Below are positions 49,126 through 58,124 of a stretch of DNA of 64,000 nucleotides, in pieces. The translations under genes were made by a program, and so were the position numbers. Positions within the stretch are counted from its first letter, which is position 1; every line of letters begins with the position of its first letter. A model generated the notes under the pieces. The model had not been told where the DNA came from and ran no database searches. It saw only the letters and a list, made by a program, of their open reading frames with translations. Source of the DNA: BQOK01 sp048388525 (GTDB lineage: Bacteria; Bacillota; Clostridia; Oscillospirales; Ruminococcaceae); assembly GCF_048388525.1 (NCBI RefSeq), contig NZ_DBGCTQ010000049.1, positions 62,001 through 126,000 of the forward strand. The letters are read 5' to 3'.

Positions 49126-49799
49126 TGCCCGTTGCCCCCTTTGATGCGGCCGTCCTCGATACGCACGATCCGGTCGGCCAGTTGAGCGATCTCGTCGTTG
49201 TGGGTGATCATGACGATGGTCTGGCCGAACTTGTGGCTGGTAATCTTGATGAGGCCCAGCACGTCCTGGCTGGTCTTGGAGTCCAGGTTGCCGGTGGGCT
49301 CGTCGGCCAGGACGATGGCGGGCTTTGCGGCCAGGGCGCGGGCGATGGCCACCCGCTGCTGCTGGCCGCCCGAGAGCTGGCTGGGCAGCCGGGTGAGCCG
49401 GTCCGAGAGGCCCAGGGTGGCGATGACCTGGTCCACGTAGCCCCGATCCACCTGATTGCCGTCCAGCTCGATGGGGAGCACGATGTTTTCGTATACGTTC
49501 AGCACCGGCACCAGGTTGTAGCTCTGGAACACAAAGCCGATCTTGCGGCGGCGGAAGATGGTGAGCTCGTCGTCTTTTAAAGAAAAAATATCCTTGCCGC
49601 CCACCAGCACCGAGCCGGAGGAGGGGCGGTCCAGCCCGCCCAGCATGTGCAGCAGGGTGGATTTGCCGCTGCCGGAGGTGCCCACGATGGACACGAACTC
49701 CCCTTCCTCCACCGCCAGATCCACCCCGTCCAGGGCTTTCACCTGCGCCTCGCCGGCACCGTAGTATTTTTTGAGATCGCGCGTTTGCAAAATGGCCAT
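49119..49799 (-). CDS. ABC transporter ATP-binding protein (MacB/LolD type)
   Basis: A 226-residue ATPase paired with the FtsX-type permease. Walker A GTSGSGKSTLLHMLGGLD, Q-loop FVFQSYNLVPVLNV, signature LSGGQQQRVAIARALA, Walker B IVLADEPTGNLDSKTS and H-loop MITHNDEIAQLAD. The wording matches LolD/MacB/BceA-type ATPases. The ATG at 49799 has AGGAGG 9 nt upstream. No two-component system for antimicrobial-peptide sensing lies directly beside it. Confidence 0.95.
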   Translation of the reverse strand: MAILQTRDLKKYYGAGEAQVKALDGVDLAVEEGEFVSIVGTSGSGKSTLLHMLGGLDRPSSGSVLVGGKDIFSLKDDELTIFRRRKIGFVFQSYNLVPVLNVYENIVLPIELDGNQVDRGYVDQVIATLGLSDRLTRLPSQLSGGQQQRVAIARALAAKPAIVLADEPTGNLDSKTSQDVLGLIKITSHKFGQTIVMITHNDEIAQLADRIVRIEDGRIKGGNGQC

Positions 49800-49992
49800 T
49801 GCCGATTGCCTCCTGTAGTTTAAGTTTGGGCGGGGGCTCCCCCCTTTCCACACCAAAAGCTTAACAAAACAATCTTACCACAAACTTACGGGAGGAAAAA
49901 ACATTCTAACAGGTCTGTCACAATAGAGAGAAGACAAAGCAAAGAGCGCCCCAAAGCCGGCAGAAAAGCGGTTTTGGGGCGCGGTTTTAAAA

Positions 49993-51858
49993 TCAATTGA
50001 GGGAAAGGTCGGAGACCGAGACCATGGAGTGCCAGTAATGAACGTACAGGTCCTGCCCCGCGGCACCGGGCTCAAAGGGAAGCAAGGGCTCTTCCAGCTC
50101 TTCCAGGCGCTGTGCAGCGCCCCCGAGATACGCGCCCAGGCGTTCGGCCGCGGTATCCAGCCGCTGCAGAAGGCCGCCCACCCGCAGATCGATTACATCC
50201 AGCCCGAAGGCCCGGTTTTCCTGAAGCCACTGCCGGTGGAACAGGGCGAGAAACTGCCGGAGGCTGCTGCGCAGCGCGGGAAGCGCCTCGCGCTGGAGCG
50301 CCTGCAGGGCGGCCCGGTCGCCCGCCTGGTAGGCCTGGCGGAGCTGCCTGCCCAGGGCGCATTTTTGTTCCAGCACCCGGCACAGCGCGAGCGAGGTGTC
50401 GAAGAGATACTGCCAGCAGGCCGGGTTTTTCTGCCGGGCTTCGGTCAGAAGGGACGCGCAGCGCGCAAAGTGCGCGGGATAGGAGGCAGGGTCGAGGTGC
50501 GCGTCGAACAGGCCGCACAGGGGATCCTGGTAAAACAGGTATTTGGTGGGATTGACCGATACCCGGCCGGGCTTTGGGTTACCGGGGGTGTACTGCGGTT
50601 CGTCCAGGCAGAGAAAGCTTTGCAGGTCCGCACCCTGGCAGCAGCTGGAAAAATGACGCTCCAGCCGGGCCGGGCCGTTTTGATAGCACAGCTCGGCCCA
50701 GTATTGCAGGGTGGGCAGCACCGCAAAGGGCGAGCACTCGGCGCCGTTGTCGGCCCAGGCGGTGACCAGGGCCCGGTCCACCCCGTTTTTGCGGCAGCTG
50801 GCGTGGGCCAGATCCGCCACATGCATGCTGAACCCATTGCCCGGGAAATAGCCCAGCCATTTCCAGGCCCCGCCCGCGAACAGAAGGTTCTGGGTCATTT
50901 CGCGGTGCTTTTGGAACATGCGGTCGTAAAGGGCCGGATCCTCGGAATAATAGTCCCAGTAGATCAGGGTCACGTCCGGCGGCAGGGCGGCCCGGATGGC
51001 GGGATCCACCCGGCAGCCCGGCGCATAGTAATCGCCGCCGGTGGCCAGGCGGAAGAACATGTCGCTCCACAGCATCACCGAAAAACCGTGCTGTTTGGCG
51101 AGCTGGTACACCCGGTCGAAATGGCGCAGCATGAGCTGCATCCGGTCCTGATAGCCGTGCTGCCGGAGGTAATTGCCAAGCCCCACCAGGTGCGCCTCGT
51201 CCATGCCGATGTTGACCCGCCGGCTGCGGAAGCTGCGGGCCAGCGAGGCGAACATGGCGCCGATGAGGCGGTAGGTGTTTTCGTCGTCGATCAAGAGGAT
51301 ATCACCCAGGTCCCGCACCGGCTCGAAGGCCTTCCATTTGAGCGACTGCCCCAGATGCGCCAGGGTCTGGATGGCGGGCACCAGCTCGAGCCCCAGCTGC
51401 GCGGCAAAGTCGTCCATGCGGCGCAGCTCGGCTTCGGTGTAGCCGCCCCGCCGGTAGCCAAAATAGGGGTAGCCTTCCAGCTGGTAGGTGTCTTCCATGT
51501 AAAGCTGAAGGGTGGTATAGCCCATTTTGGAAAGGCTGACCGCCAGGCGGCAGAAGGTCCCGAAGGTGGGAATGGCGTTGCGCGAGCAGTCCAGCAGCAT
51601 GCCGAGCTCCCGGTAGGAGGGGGTCTCGCACAGGCGGCAATCGCCCCCCAGAGCCAGGGCGTCCTCCAAAAGAAGAAGGCCCCGGCCAAACAGCTCCGGC
51701 CGTTCCAGCCGGAGCACCGCCCGGCTTTGCCGCACCGTGACCTCGAGGCCCGCGCCCCCGGTTTCCACAAAAACGTCGGTCCCGGCCAAAAAGCCGGTCC
51801 CCTGCGGGTAGTACGCTTCCAGCGCCGCCTGCTGGGCGGCGTTCAGACCAAAAAACAT
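49993..51858 (-). CDS. GH20-like beta-N-acetylhexosaminidase, cytoplasmic
   Basis: A 621-residue glycosidase. The middle part is a GH20-like barrel: ELGMLLDCSRNAIPTFGTF, YMEDTYQLEGYPYFGYRRG, ELVPAIQTLAHL and VNIGMDEAHLVGLGNYL, with the Asp-Glu pair that polarises the substrate N-acetyl group and acts as acid/base. The N-terminal 90 residues are a short beta domain; the C-terminal 170 are helical. No signal peptide, so imported oligosaccharides are its likely substrate. It is the last gene of the carbohydrate locus. The ATG at 51858 has GGGGA upstream. Exact substrate unknown. Confidence 0.75.
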   Translation of the reverse strand: MFFGLNAAQQAALEAYYPQGTGFLAGTDVFVETGGAGLEVTVRQSRAVLRLERPELFGRGLLLLEDALALGGDCRLCETPSYRELGMLLDCSRNAIPTFGTFCRLAVSLSKMGYTTLQLYMEDTYQLEGYPYFGYRRGGYTEAELRRMDDFAAQLGLELVPAIQTLAHLGQSLKWKAFEPVRDLGDILLIDDENTYRLIGAMFASLARSFRSRRVNIGMDEAHLVGLGNYLRQHGYQDRMQLMLRHFDRVYQLAKQHGFSVMLWSDMFFRLATGGDYYAPGCRVDPAIRAALPPDVTLIYWDYYSEDPALYDRMFQKHREMTQNLLFAGGAWKWLGYFPGNGFSMHVADLAHASCRKNGVDRALVTAWADNGAECSPFAVLPTLQYWAELCYQNGPARLERHFSSCCQGADLQSFLCLDEPQYTPGNPKPGRVSVNPTKYLFYQDPLCGLFDAHLDPASYPAHFARCASLLTEARQKNPACWQYLFDTSLALCRVLEQKCALGRQLRQAYQAGDRAALQALQREALPALRSSLRQFLALFHRQWLQENRAFGLDVIDLRVGGLLQRLDTAAERLGAYLGGAAQRLEELEEPLLPFEPGAAGQDLYVHYWHSMVSVSDLSLN

Positions 51859-51890
51859 GGGTGTTCCCCTTCCCTTTTTATTTTTCATTT

Positions 51891-53141
51891 TCAGGTTTGT
51901 TTGAACCGCTGCCAGCGGCGCGCCGCGGCGGCGCAGAACAGCCCCCCGGCCAGCGAGAGACCGGCCCAGCCCAGGATGGTGGACCCCCAGCCCAGGACAG
52001 CGCTGGCAAAGCCGGTGCCCCAGATCGAAACGCTGCACCCCACATAGATGCAGAAGTTCAGCACGCCGGCCGCCGAGCTGGACCGGCCCCAGGGCGCGAA
52101 CGCCAGCGGCATGGAGCTTGCGAAAAGCGTGTTGGCCCCCATCATGGTGGTGGTGGCCAGGGCCAAAAGGATGTAGGCGGGCCAGGGCCCGGCCCCCCTG
52201 GCAAGGTATAAAAGGGCGATGAAGCCGGTGTTCAGCAAAAACAGCGCGCCGGTGCTGGCAAGTTCGTTTTTGAAAACGCGGCGGTCCAGCCAGGAGGCCA
52301 GATACACCCCGCCCAGGTTTACCAGCGGCAGAAACATGGTGCCGAACACCGACAGCGCGGGGGTGAGGCCATAGGCCTCGGCGGTGAAGCTGGGCACCCA
52401 GGTGGTGACGCCGTCTTTTAAAATGCCCTGGGCCGCCAGCGGGAAGAAAAAGATGAAAAGCCCGGCCCGCCGCAGCAGCGGCCACAGGGAGGGGCCCCGG
52501 GCGGAGGGCTGCGCGGGCGCGGCCGCCGCCGCAGGTACAAAAGCGCTGCTGCGGCTGAGGGGCGCAAGGCAGGCCGCCCACACCCCGCTCAACAGCACAA
52601 GCAGCGCGCCCACCAGCAAAAACTGGCCGCGCCAATTGCCCAGCCGGATGAACAGCACCGCCAGCAGGTAGGCCGCCACGGTGCCGGCCGGAACGATCAG
52701 GTTGATGCGGATGCAGGCGGCCCTGCGGTATTCGGGCCGGAACCACTCGGCAAAAATGCGGATGATGGGCGACCAGAGGAGCGACTGAAAAAAGCCGTTG
52801 CAGCACCACAGCGCCGTGAGCACCCCCGCGCTGTGGGCCAGGGAGAAGGCCAGGTTGGAAAGCCCGGAGCCGAGAAGGCCCAGAAGGATCATGCGGTGGG
52901 GGGCGGCCCGGTCGCCCACAAAGCCGTTGAGCAGCTGGCCGCAGCCGTAGACCACAAAGAAGGCGGTGCCGATCATGCCGCCCTGGGCCCGGGTGAGGCC
53001 GCAGTCGGCAATGATCTGCACGAGGCAGGCGGAATAGTTCAGCCGCCCCATGTAGGCGCAGGTGTAGGCCGCGGCGCACAGGCAAAAAAGAAAGAGGTGC
53101 TGCCGGGGGACCGAAAGGTGGGAAAGAGAGCCGGATCTCAT
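51891..53141 (-). CDS. MFS transporter, organophosphate:phosphate antiporter-like
   Basis: A 416-residue transporter with twelve hydrophobic segments. The start region YTCAYMGRLNYSACLVQIIAD and QGGMIGTAFFVVYGCGQLLNGFVGDR match the GlpT/UhpT (OPA) branch of the major facilitator superfamily, which swaps sugar phosphates or glycerol-3-phosphate for phosphate. A low-complexity cytoplasmic loop separates the halves. GGAG lies 8 nt before the ATG. It lies 5 bp after the second ABC permease gene, so this locus encodes two import systems. Confidence 0.8.
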   Translation of the reverse strand: MRSGSLSHLSVPRQHLFLFCLCAAAYTCAYMGRLNYSACLVQIIADCGLTRAQGGMIGTAFFVVYGCGQLLNGFVGDRAAPHRMILLGLLGSGLSNLAFSLAHSAGVLTALWCCNGFFQSLLWSPIIRIFAEWFRPEYRRAACIRINLIVPAGTVAAYLLAVLFIRLGNWRGQFLLVGALLVLLSGVWAACLAPLSRSSAFVPAAAAAPAQPSARGPSLWPLLRRAGLFIFFFPLAAQGILKDGVTTWVPSFTAEAYGLTPALSVFGTMFLPLVNLGGVYLASWLDRRVFKNELASTGALFLLNTGFIALLYLARGAGPWPAYILLALATTTMMGANTLFASSMPLAFAPWGRSSSAAGVLNFCIYVGCSVSIWGTGFASAVLGWGSTILGWAGLSLAGGLFCAAAARRWQRFKQT

Positions 53142-53146
53142 TGCGT

Positions 53147-53995
53147 TCACTCCTTGATGCCGCCCATGCTCATGCCCTGGGTGAGCCGCTCCTGAGCAAA
53201 GATGTACACGATGACCGAGGGGATGAGCACGATCATGAGCCCGGCGAACAGGGCGCCCCAGTCGGTGGCGTAGCGCTGCACCTCGTACAGGTTTACAAGG
53301 CCCACGGGCAGGGTGTATTTGGTCTCGGAGGAGATCATGGTGAGGGCGATGGCGTATTCGTTCCAGTAGCCCAGCGCCGCCAGCAGCCCCACCGTGAAGA
53401 TGCCGGGCTTTGCCAGGGGGGCCACGATGCGCCACAAATTGCGGGTGTAGGAGCAGCCGTCGATCATGGCCGCCTGCTCGTAATCCACCGGGATGGACTT
53501 CATGAAGCCCGAGAGCAGAAAGACCGAGAAGGGCATGCGCACCGTGGCGTAGATGACCGCCAGGGCAATGAGGTTATCCAGCAGATGGATGCGGCTGAGC
53601 TGCAGGTAGAGGGGCACCAGGATGTAGGGCTCCTGGATAAAGATGCAGGCCATCAGCACCGCCAGCAGAAGCTTGCTGCCGAAAAAGCGGTAGCGGGAGA
53701 GCGCGTAGGTGATGGGGATGACCAGCAGAAGGTGCAGGGCTGTGGCCAGCACCACCACGAAGATGGAGTTGAGAAAGTAATCGCCCATGCTGGCCTTCTG
53801 GAAGGCGGAGAGATAGTTTTCCCAGTGAAGGGCGGTGGGCAGGGCCCAGGGATCGGCCATGATCTCGGTGTTGGATTTGAGCGAGGAGTAGAGGTTCCAG
53901 ACAAGCGGGAACACCACGCTGAGAGCGAGAGAGACCATGACGAGGCGGACCGGCAGACGGCCGAGGGCGCCCTTCCAGCTGAATTTTGTTTTCAT
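53147..53995 (-). CDS. Carbohydrate ABC transporter permease (MalG-like)
   Basis: A 282-residue inner-membrane permease with six hydrophobic segments. The EAA loop near residue 190 (EQAAMIDGCSYTRNLWRIVAPLAKPGI) contacts the ATPase. The ending RLTQGMSMGGIKE is typical of MalG/UgpE-like sugar permeases. It partners the next gene upstream on this strand. No ATPase gene lies in the locus, so a shared MsmK-like ATPase elsewhere is expected. Confidence 0.93.
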   Translation of the reverse strand: MKTKFSWKGALGRLPVRLVMVSLALSVVFPLVWNLYSSLKSNTEIMADPWALPTALHWENYLSAFQKASMGDYFLNSIFVVVLATALHLLLVIPITYALSRYRFFGSKLLLAVLMACIFIQEPYILVPLYLQLSRIHLLDNLIALAVIYATVRMPFSVFLLSGFMKSIPVDYEQAAMIDGCSYTRNLWRIVAPLAKPGIFTVGLLAALGYWNEYAIALTMISSETKYTLPVGLVNLYEVQRYATDWGALFAGLMIVLIPSVIVYIFAQERLTQGMSMGGIKE

Positions 53996-54007
53996 TTTTT
54001 TGCCCCC

Positions 54008-54949
54008 TCAATCGTTTTTGGTCAGCCGGTCGCTCAGCTTGGACAAAAGGAACGCGATGGTGAGCGTGACCACCGCGATGGCCATGGCATAGCCGTAGTT
54101 TGCATTGGTAAAGGCCTGCTGGTACATGTATTGCAGCAGCACGCTGGTGGCCCCGGCGGGGGCGCCGTTGGTCATGACCGTGACCAGCACGAAGCTGGAG
54201 GACAGCACAGTGGAGATGCACAGCACCACCGTGGTCTTGATGACCCGGGTGAGCAGCGGAAGGGTGATGCGCCAGAACTTGGCCATTTCGCCCGCGCCGT
54301 CGATGGTGGCGGCCTCGTATACATCGGGAGAAATATTGTCGATGCCGGCGATGTACATGACCATGTAGTAGCCCGCGTTGGTCCACACCAGCACCACGGC
54401 CACCGCCAGCAGCGCCACCTTGGGATCGCCCAGCCAGGCGTGGGCCCAGAAGCCCAGGCCCAACTTTTCCAGCAGGTTGTTGAGCAGGCCCATGTTGGGG
54501 TTGTAGATGAAGGTCCACAGCATGCCGATGACCGTGGTGGACAGGATGCTGGGCAGGAACATGACCACCCGGTAGAACTTTTTTTCTTTCAGGCGGCTTT
54601 GGGTGATGATGACCGCCATGACCAGCGCCAGCGCCAGGGTGACCAGCGGCACCCCCAGCATGAGCTTGAAGGTGTTGGAAAACGCCTGGAGAAAGTATTC
54701 GTCCTGGAGCAGGTAGGTGTAATTTTCGAGACCCGCGAAGGAGCGGGTGGCGGACATGGCCGTTTGGTTATACAGGGACATGCTGAACACCTGGACCGTG
54801 GGGATCAGCACGATGTAGACCAGCAGCGCGGCGGCGGGCAGGATGCAGGCACACAAAAACAGGCGCAGCTTTTTGTCGTTTTTGAAAATCGCCACGTCGC
54901 TTTGCAGGGGCGGAATGCGAAATTTTTTGAGGGCAGGCATAAAGCTCAT
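54008..54949 (-). CDS. Carbohydrate ABC transporter permease (MalF-like)
   Basis: A 313-residue permease with six hydrophobic segments and the EAA loop YEAATIDGAGEMAKFWRITLPLL. LYNQTAMSATRSFAGLENYTYLLQD is the usual periplasmic start of MalF/UgpA-type proteins. It pairs with the MalG-like permease 12 bp downstream and the solute-binding protein encoded 53 bp upstream. Confidence 0.93.
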   Translation of the reverse strand: MSFMPALKKFRIPPLQSDVAIFKNDKKLRLFLCACILPAAALLVYIVLIPTVQVFSMSLYNQTAMSATRSFAGLENYTYLLQDEYFLQAFSNTFKLMLGVPLVTLALALVMAVIITQSRLKEKKFYRVVMFLPSILSTTVIGMLWTFIYNPNMGLLNNLLEKLGLGFWAHAWLGDPKVALLAVAVVLVWTNAGYYMVMYIAGIDNISPDVYEAATIDGAGEMAKFWRITLPLLTRVIKTTVVLCISTVLSSSFVLVTVMTNGAPAGATSVLLQYMYQQAFTNANYGYAMAIAVVTLTIAFLLSKLSDRLTKND

Positions 54950-55002
54950 CTCCTTAAAAAAGCGCCGCCCTGCGCTTGGCAGGGCGGCGGGCTGGTGTTG
55001 CG

Positions 55003-56394
55003 TCAGGCGCCCAGCTTCGCCTGCTCGTCACGGATCTGGGCAAAGGCCTTTTCCACGATCTCGGCGCATTCGGTGGGGGTGACCTGCTCGCTCATGAGCT
55101 TGGTCATGGCGTTTTCAAACACGGTCTGGCTTACATCCACCTTGGAACCGGTGGGCAGGGTGGCAAAATCGTTGAACAGGGCCTTCACTCCGCCGCCCAG
55201 CTGGAACATGTTGTAGGCGTCTGGTTCCAGGTAGTCCTTGGCAAGCTCGGCACCGCCCTGGATGGCCAGCACGGTGCTGGATTTTTCAGCCATGAGTTGT
55301 GCGGACTGCGCGGTGTACAAAAAGCGCAGGAAGTCCTTTGCGCCCTCGGGGTTTTTGGCGTCTTTCGGGATGGAGATCTGGCCGTAGTTTGCCAGGGTGT
55401 AGCGGGTGCCGCCCTTTTCGGCAGCGGGCGCGCAGGCCAGGCCGTAGCTGAAGCCGTCCTCGCGGGGGGCGTCCTTCATCTCGTTGATCATCCAGATGCC
55501 GTTGGGGATGAACAGGGCGTGGCCCTGCATCATCTCGGTCTGGCTTTGGGTGTGGTTGAGGGCGAGGGTGCCGTCCATCAAATAGCCGCCGGAGGCGATC
55601 TTCTGGAAGTTGGCCAGCACGCTGACCACGCCGGGGTTATTGAAGGAGCCCTCCTCGTAATTGAAGATGCTGTTGATGCCCTCGGCGCCCACCACGTCCG
55701 CGATGGCGGGCCAGAGCAGGCTTTCCAGGTAACTGGGGTAGATACCCTGGTAGGTGAACAGGGCGCGGCCTTCGGCCTTGGCCTGATCGCCCAGGGCAAA
55801 AAACTCGTCCCAGGTCTCGGGCACGGCCCAGCCCTTTGTCTCGAACAGGGCCTTGTTGTATACCATGCCGCTGTAGCCGCAGTCCTTGGGGGCGATGTAG
55901 ATCCTGCCATCGCCGTAGGGCTGGAACTTCTTGCTGTCCAGGTAGCCGGGCAGGATAACGTCCTTCAGGGGGGTGTCGCTGTCGTAAGCGGGGCCCTCGA
56001 ACACGTCGGTGATGTCCAGCAGGGCCTTGTCCTTGATCATGGAAACCAGCAGGCCGGAGGCGTCGCCATCGGTCATGACCAGCAGATCGGGCGCGTCGCC
56101 GCTGACGATGCGGGGGCGGATGATCTCGCCCACCTTGGGGCTGATGGTGCTTTTGAACTCCACATTCGGGTGTTCGGCCTGGTAGGCGGCCATCATCTGT
56201 TCCCAGTACTCGCCGCCGAGGCCGCCCTCGAACACCGCGATCTCGATGACCTGCTTTTCGCCGGAAGCGGCGGGTGCGCTGCCGGCGCTGCCCGCGGGGG
56301 CCGGGGAGCCGGAAGGCGCGCCGCCGCAGCCGGTGAGGGCGCCGGCAGCCAGCACGGCCGCCAGGGCCAGCGATGCGAATTTTGCTTTTTTCAT
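55003..56394 (-). CDS. Sugar ABC transporter solute-binding lipoprotein
   Basis: A 463-residue extracellular substrate-binding protein of the family 1 type. The signal peptide ends in the lipobox ALTGC with Cys23 lipidated, then an Ala/Ser/Gly linker. EYWEQMMAAYQAEHPNVEFK, DLLVMTDGDASGLL, YNKALFETKGWAVPETWDEFF and GLACAPAAEKGGTRYTL follow the usual order of the two lobes. It captures an oligosaccharide for the two permeases. The ATG at 56394 has AAAGGAGG upstream; a longer frame is not used. Confidence 0.93.
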   Translation of the reverse strand: MKKAKFASLALAAVLAAGALTGCGGAPSGSPAPAGSAGSAPAASGEKQVIEIAVFEGGLGGEYWEQMMAAYQAEHPNVEFKSTISPKVGEIIRPRIVSGDAPDLLVMTDGDASGLLVSMIKDKALLDITDVFEGPAYDSDTPLKDVILPGYLDSKKFQPYGDGRIYIAPKDCGYSGMVYNKALFETKGWAVPETWDEFFALGDQAKAEGRALFTYQGIYPSYLESLLWPAIADVVGAEGINSIFNYEEGSFNNPGVVSVLANFQKIASGGYLMDGTLALNHTQSQTEMMQGHALFIPNGIWMINEMKDAPREDGFSYGLACAPAAEKGGTRYTLANYGQISIPKDAKNPEGAKDFLRFLYTAQSAQLMAEKSSTVLAIQGGAELAKDYLEPDAYNMFQLGGGVKALFNDFATLPTGSKVDVSQTVFENAMTKLMSEQVTPTECAEIVEKAFAQIRDEQAKLGA

Positions 56395-56537
56395 CTGTTG
56401 TTCCTCCTTTGTTTTGGGTAAAAAACCTTGTAACAACAGCATACACCGGGGGGCGGGCGCGGCAAATGCAGCTTTTTTGGGCCTGTTTGTACAATGCTCG
56501 GGGCCTTGGCGGCGGGGCTGGGGCCGGGCATGGAAAA

Positions 56538-58124
56538 TCATTGGGAGCTGGTAATATCCTGCTGCTTTTTACGGTATTCGGTGGGGCTGATGCCGTAATA
56601 CTTGCGGAACAGCTTGTTGAAATAGAACTGGTCGCTGAAGCCCAGGTCCGCCGCCAGGGTTTTGAGCAGCACATCGCCGGAGCGCAGGCATTCAGCGGCC
56701 TTTTCCATCTTGGTCTGGTTGATGTAATTCACGATGCTGGTGCCGGTGCGGGCCCGGAACACGGTGCAGAGATAGGTCTCGTTGAAATTGACGTGCTTTG
56801 CCAGCTGGGCCAGGGTGATTTTTTCGCCGATGTGGGCGTGGATGTATTGAAGGGTCTTTTCCACCTCGTGCGCACCCGCGCCGCCGGTGTCCGGCCGGAG
56901 GGCGGCGGCCACCCGCCGCAGAAGATCGTGCAGCAGGGCCCGGAGCTGGGCCTGGGTGTCCAGCCCGTCCAGCCGGAGGGACACCTCGGCCACCGCGCCG
57001 GGCAGCAAAAAGCCCTCCATGCGCTCGTGGAGGCGCAGCAGGATGGCCGACCATTTGTGCAGCGCCTCGCTGCGGCCCACGTTTGCCTGCCCGCAGGCGG
57101 CGAGCTGGGCGTCCACCGCGGCCAGCGCGCCGGGAAGGTCTGCGCAGCGCAGCGCTTCGCAGATCCCGGCCGTGAACTGGGGAATGTTTATATTCCAGCT
57201 GCCGCAGGGGCCGAGGCTTTCCAGCGGGATGGGGGCCGAGCCGCCCAGATAAAAGATGCGGTCCGCCATGTGCCGCCTGCGGGCCAGGGCCGCCAGAAGG
57301 GCGGCGGGAGAGGCGAGGGCGGGCTGGTAAAAGGCGGCCACCGTTACATTGAGATACTGGGTGAGCGCGGAGCAGAGCTTCTGCGCAAGAAAGCCCTGCT
57401 CCAGCGGCCGGCCCGGGGCGGCGGGGGTGACGACAAAATACTGCCCCCCGGCCACCGGGCCCTGGCACAAAATATCCGGCCCCAGCAGCTCGGCGGCGAT
57501 GTTGAGCAGCGCGTAGGTGAGCAGCTCCATATCCTGCTGGGAGGAGACCTTCATCACCTCACCGTACTGCACCACCTGGATGAGATACAGATTGATGGGG
57601 CCCGCCGCGAACAGGGCCTGGGGGACGTCGCCCTCGTTCAGGGCGGGAGCCAAAAGCAGCTTTTGCCAGAAGGCGGCCTGCTGCTGGCGCTCGAGCTTAT
57701 CCAGGGCGGTGCGGGCCAGTTCGTCCTGCCGGCGGCGGCGCATGGTTTCGTCCAGCGCCTGCTTCATGCGGCCCAGCATGGCGGTGTATTCCTGCGTGGT
57801 GATGGTGAGCTTGAGCAGGTAATCCTGCGCGCCCAGCACCATGCCCTGGCGCACCAGGTCAAAATCGTCGTAATTGCTGATGAGCACGATCTTGCCGGTG
57901 AAGCCCTGGCCGTTGAGACGCTCGATGAGGGTGATGCCGTCCATGCGGGGCATCTTGATGTCGGTGATGATGAGGTCAGGGTCCTCGGCGGCGCACAGGC
58001 GCAGGGCCTCCTCGCCGTCGGCCGCGGTGCCGCACACGGTAAAGCCGTACTGCTCGTAGTCCACCATGGTGCGGAAGGCCACCCGGACCAGATTTTCGTC
58101 GTCCACGATCAAAAGTTTATACAT
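56538..58124 (-). CDS. YesN-type response regulator with AraC output
   Basis: A 528-residue response regulator. The receiver domain starts MYKLLIVDDENLVRVAFRTM, with the phospho-acceptor Asp55 in DLIITDIKMPRMDG. A long middle region follows (residues about 130-420). The C-terminal HTH pair is ITLAQLAKHVNFNETYLCTVF and VLLKTLAADLGFSDQFYFNKLF, ending GISPTEYRKK. It probably activates the solute-binding-protein gene next door. Its start overlaps the kinase stop by 8 bp. Confidence 0.94.
   Translation of the reverse strand: MYKLLIVDDENLVRVAFRTMVDYEQYGFTVCGTAADGEEALRLCAAEDPDLIITDIKMPRMDGITLIERLNGQGFTGKIVLISNYDDFDLVRQGMVLGAQDYLLKLTITTQEYTAMLGRMKQALDETMRRRRQDELARTALDKLERQQQAAFWQKLLLAPALNEGDVPQALFAAGPINLYLIQVVQYGEVMKVSSQQDMELLTYALLNIAAELLGPDILCQGPVAGGQYFVVTPAAPGRPLEQGFLAQKLCSALTQYLNVTVAAFYQPALASPAALLAALARRRHMADRIFYLGGSAPIPLESLGPCGSWNINIPQFTAGICEALRCADLPGALAAVDAQLAACGQANVGRSEALHKWSAILLRLHERMEGFLLPGAVAEVSLRLDGLDTQAQLRALLHDLLRRVAAALRPDTGGAGAHEVEKTLQYIHAHIGEKITLAQLAKHVNFNETYLCTVFRARTGTSIVNYINQTKMEKAAECLRSGDVLLKTLAADLGFSDQFYFNKLFRKYYGISPTEYRKKQQDITSSQ

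Noticed and set aside
46534..49185. Plus-strand open frame of 883 codons opposite the FtsX permease
   Set aside because: Composition is Gly/Val/His rich and repetitive, as expected for the shadow of a GC-rich gene. The permease has clear helices and partner.
49993..53085. A single 1030-codon minus-strand frame across the MFS and GH20-like genes
   Set aside because: Its first 400 codons are a shadow of the MFS gene in another frame. The GH20-like product starts at 51858 with its own ribosome site.
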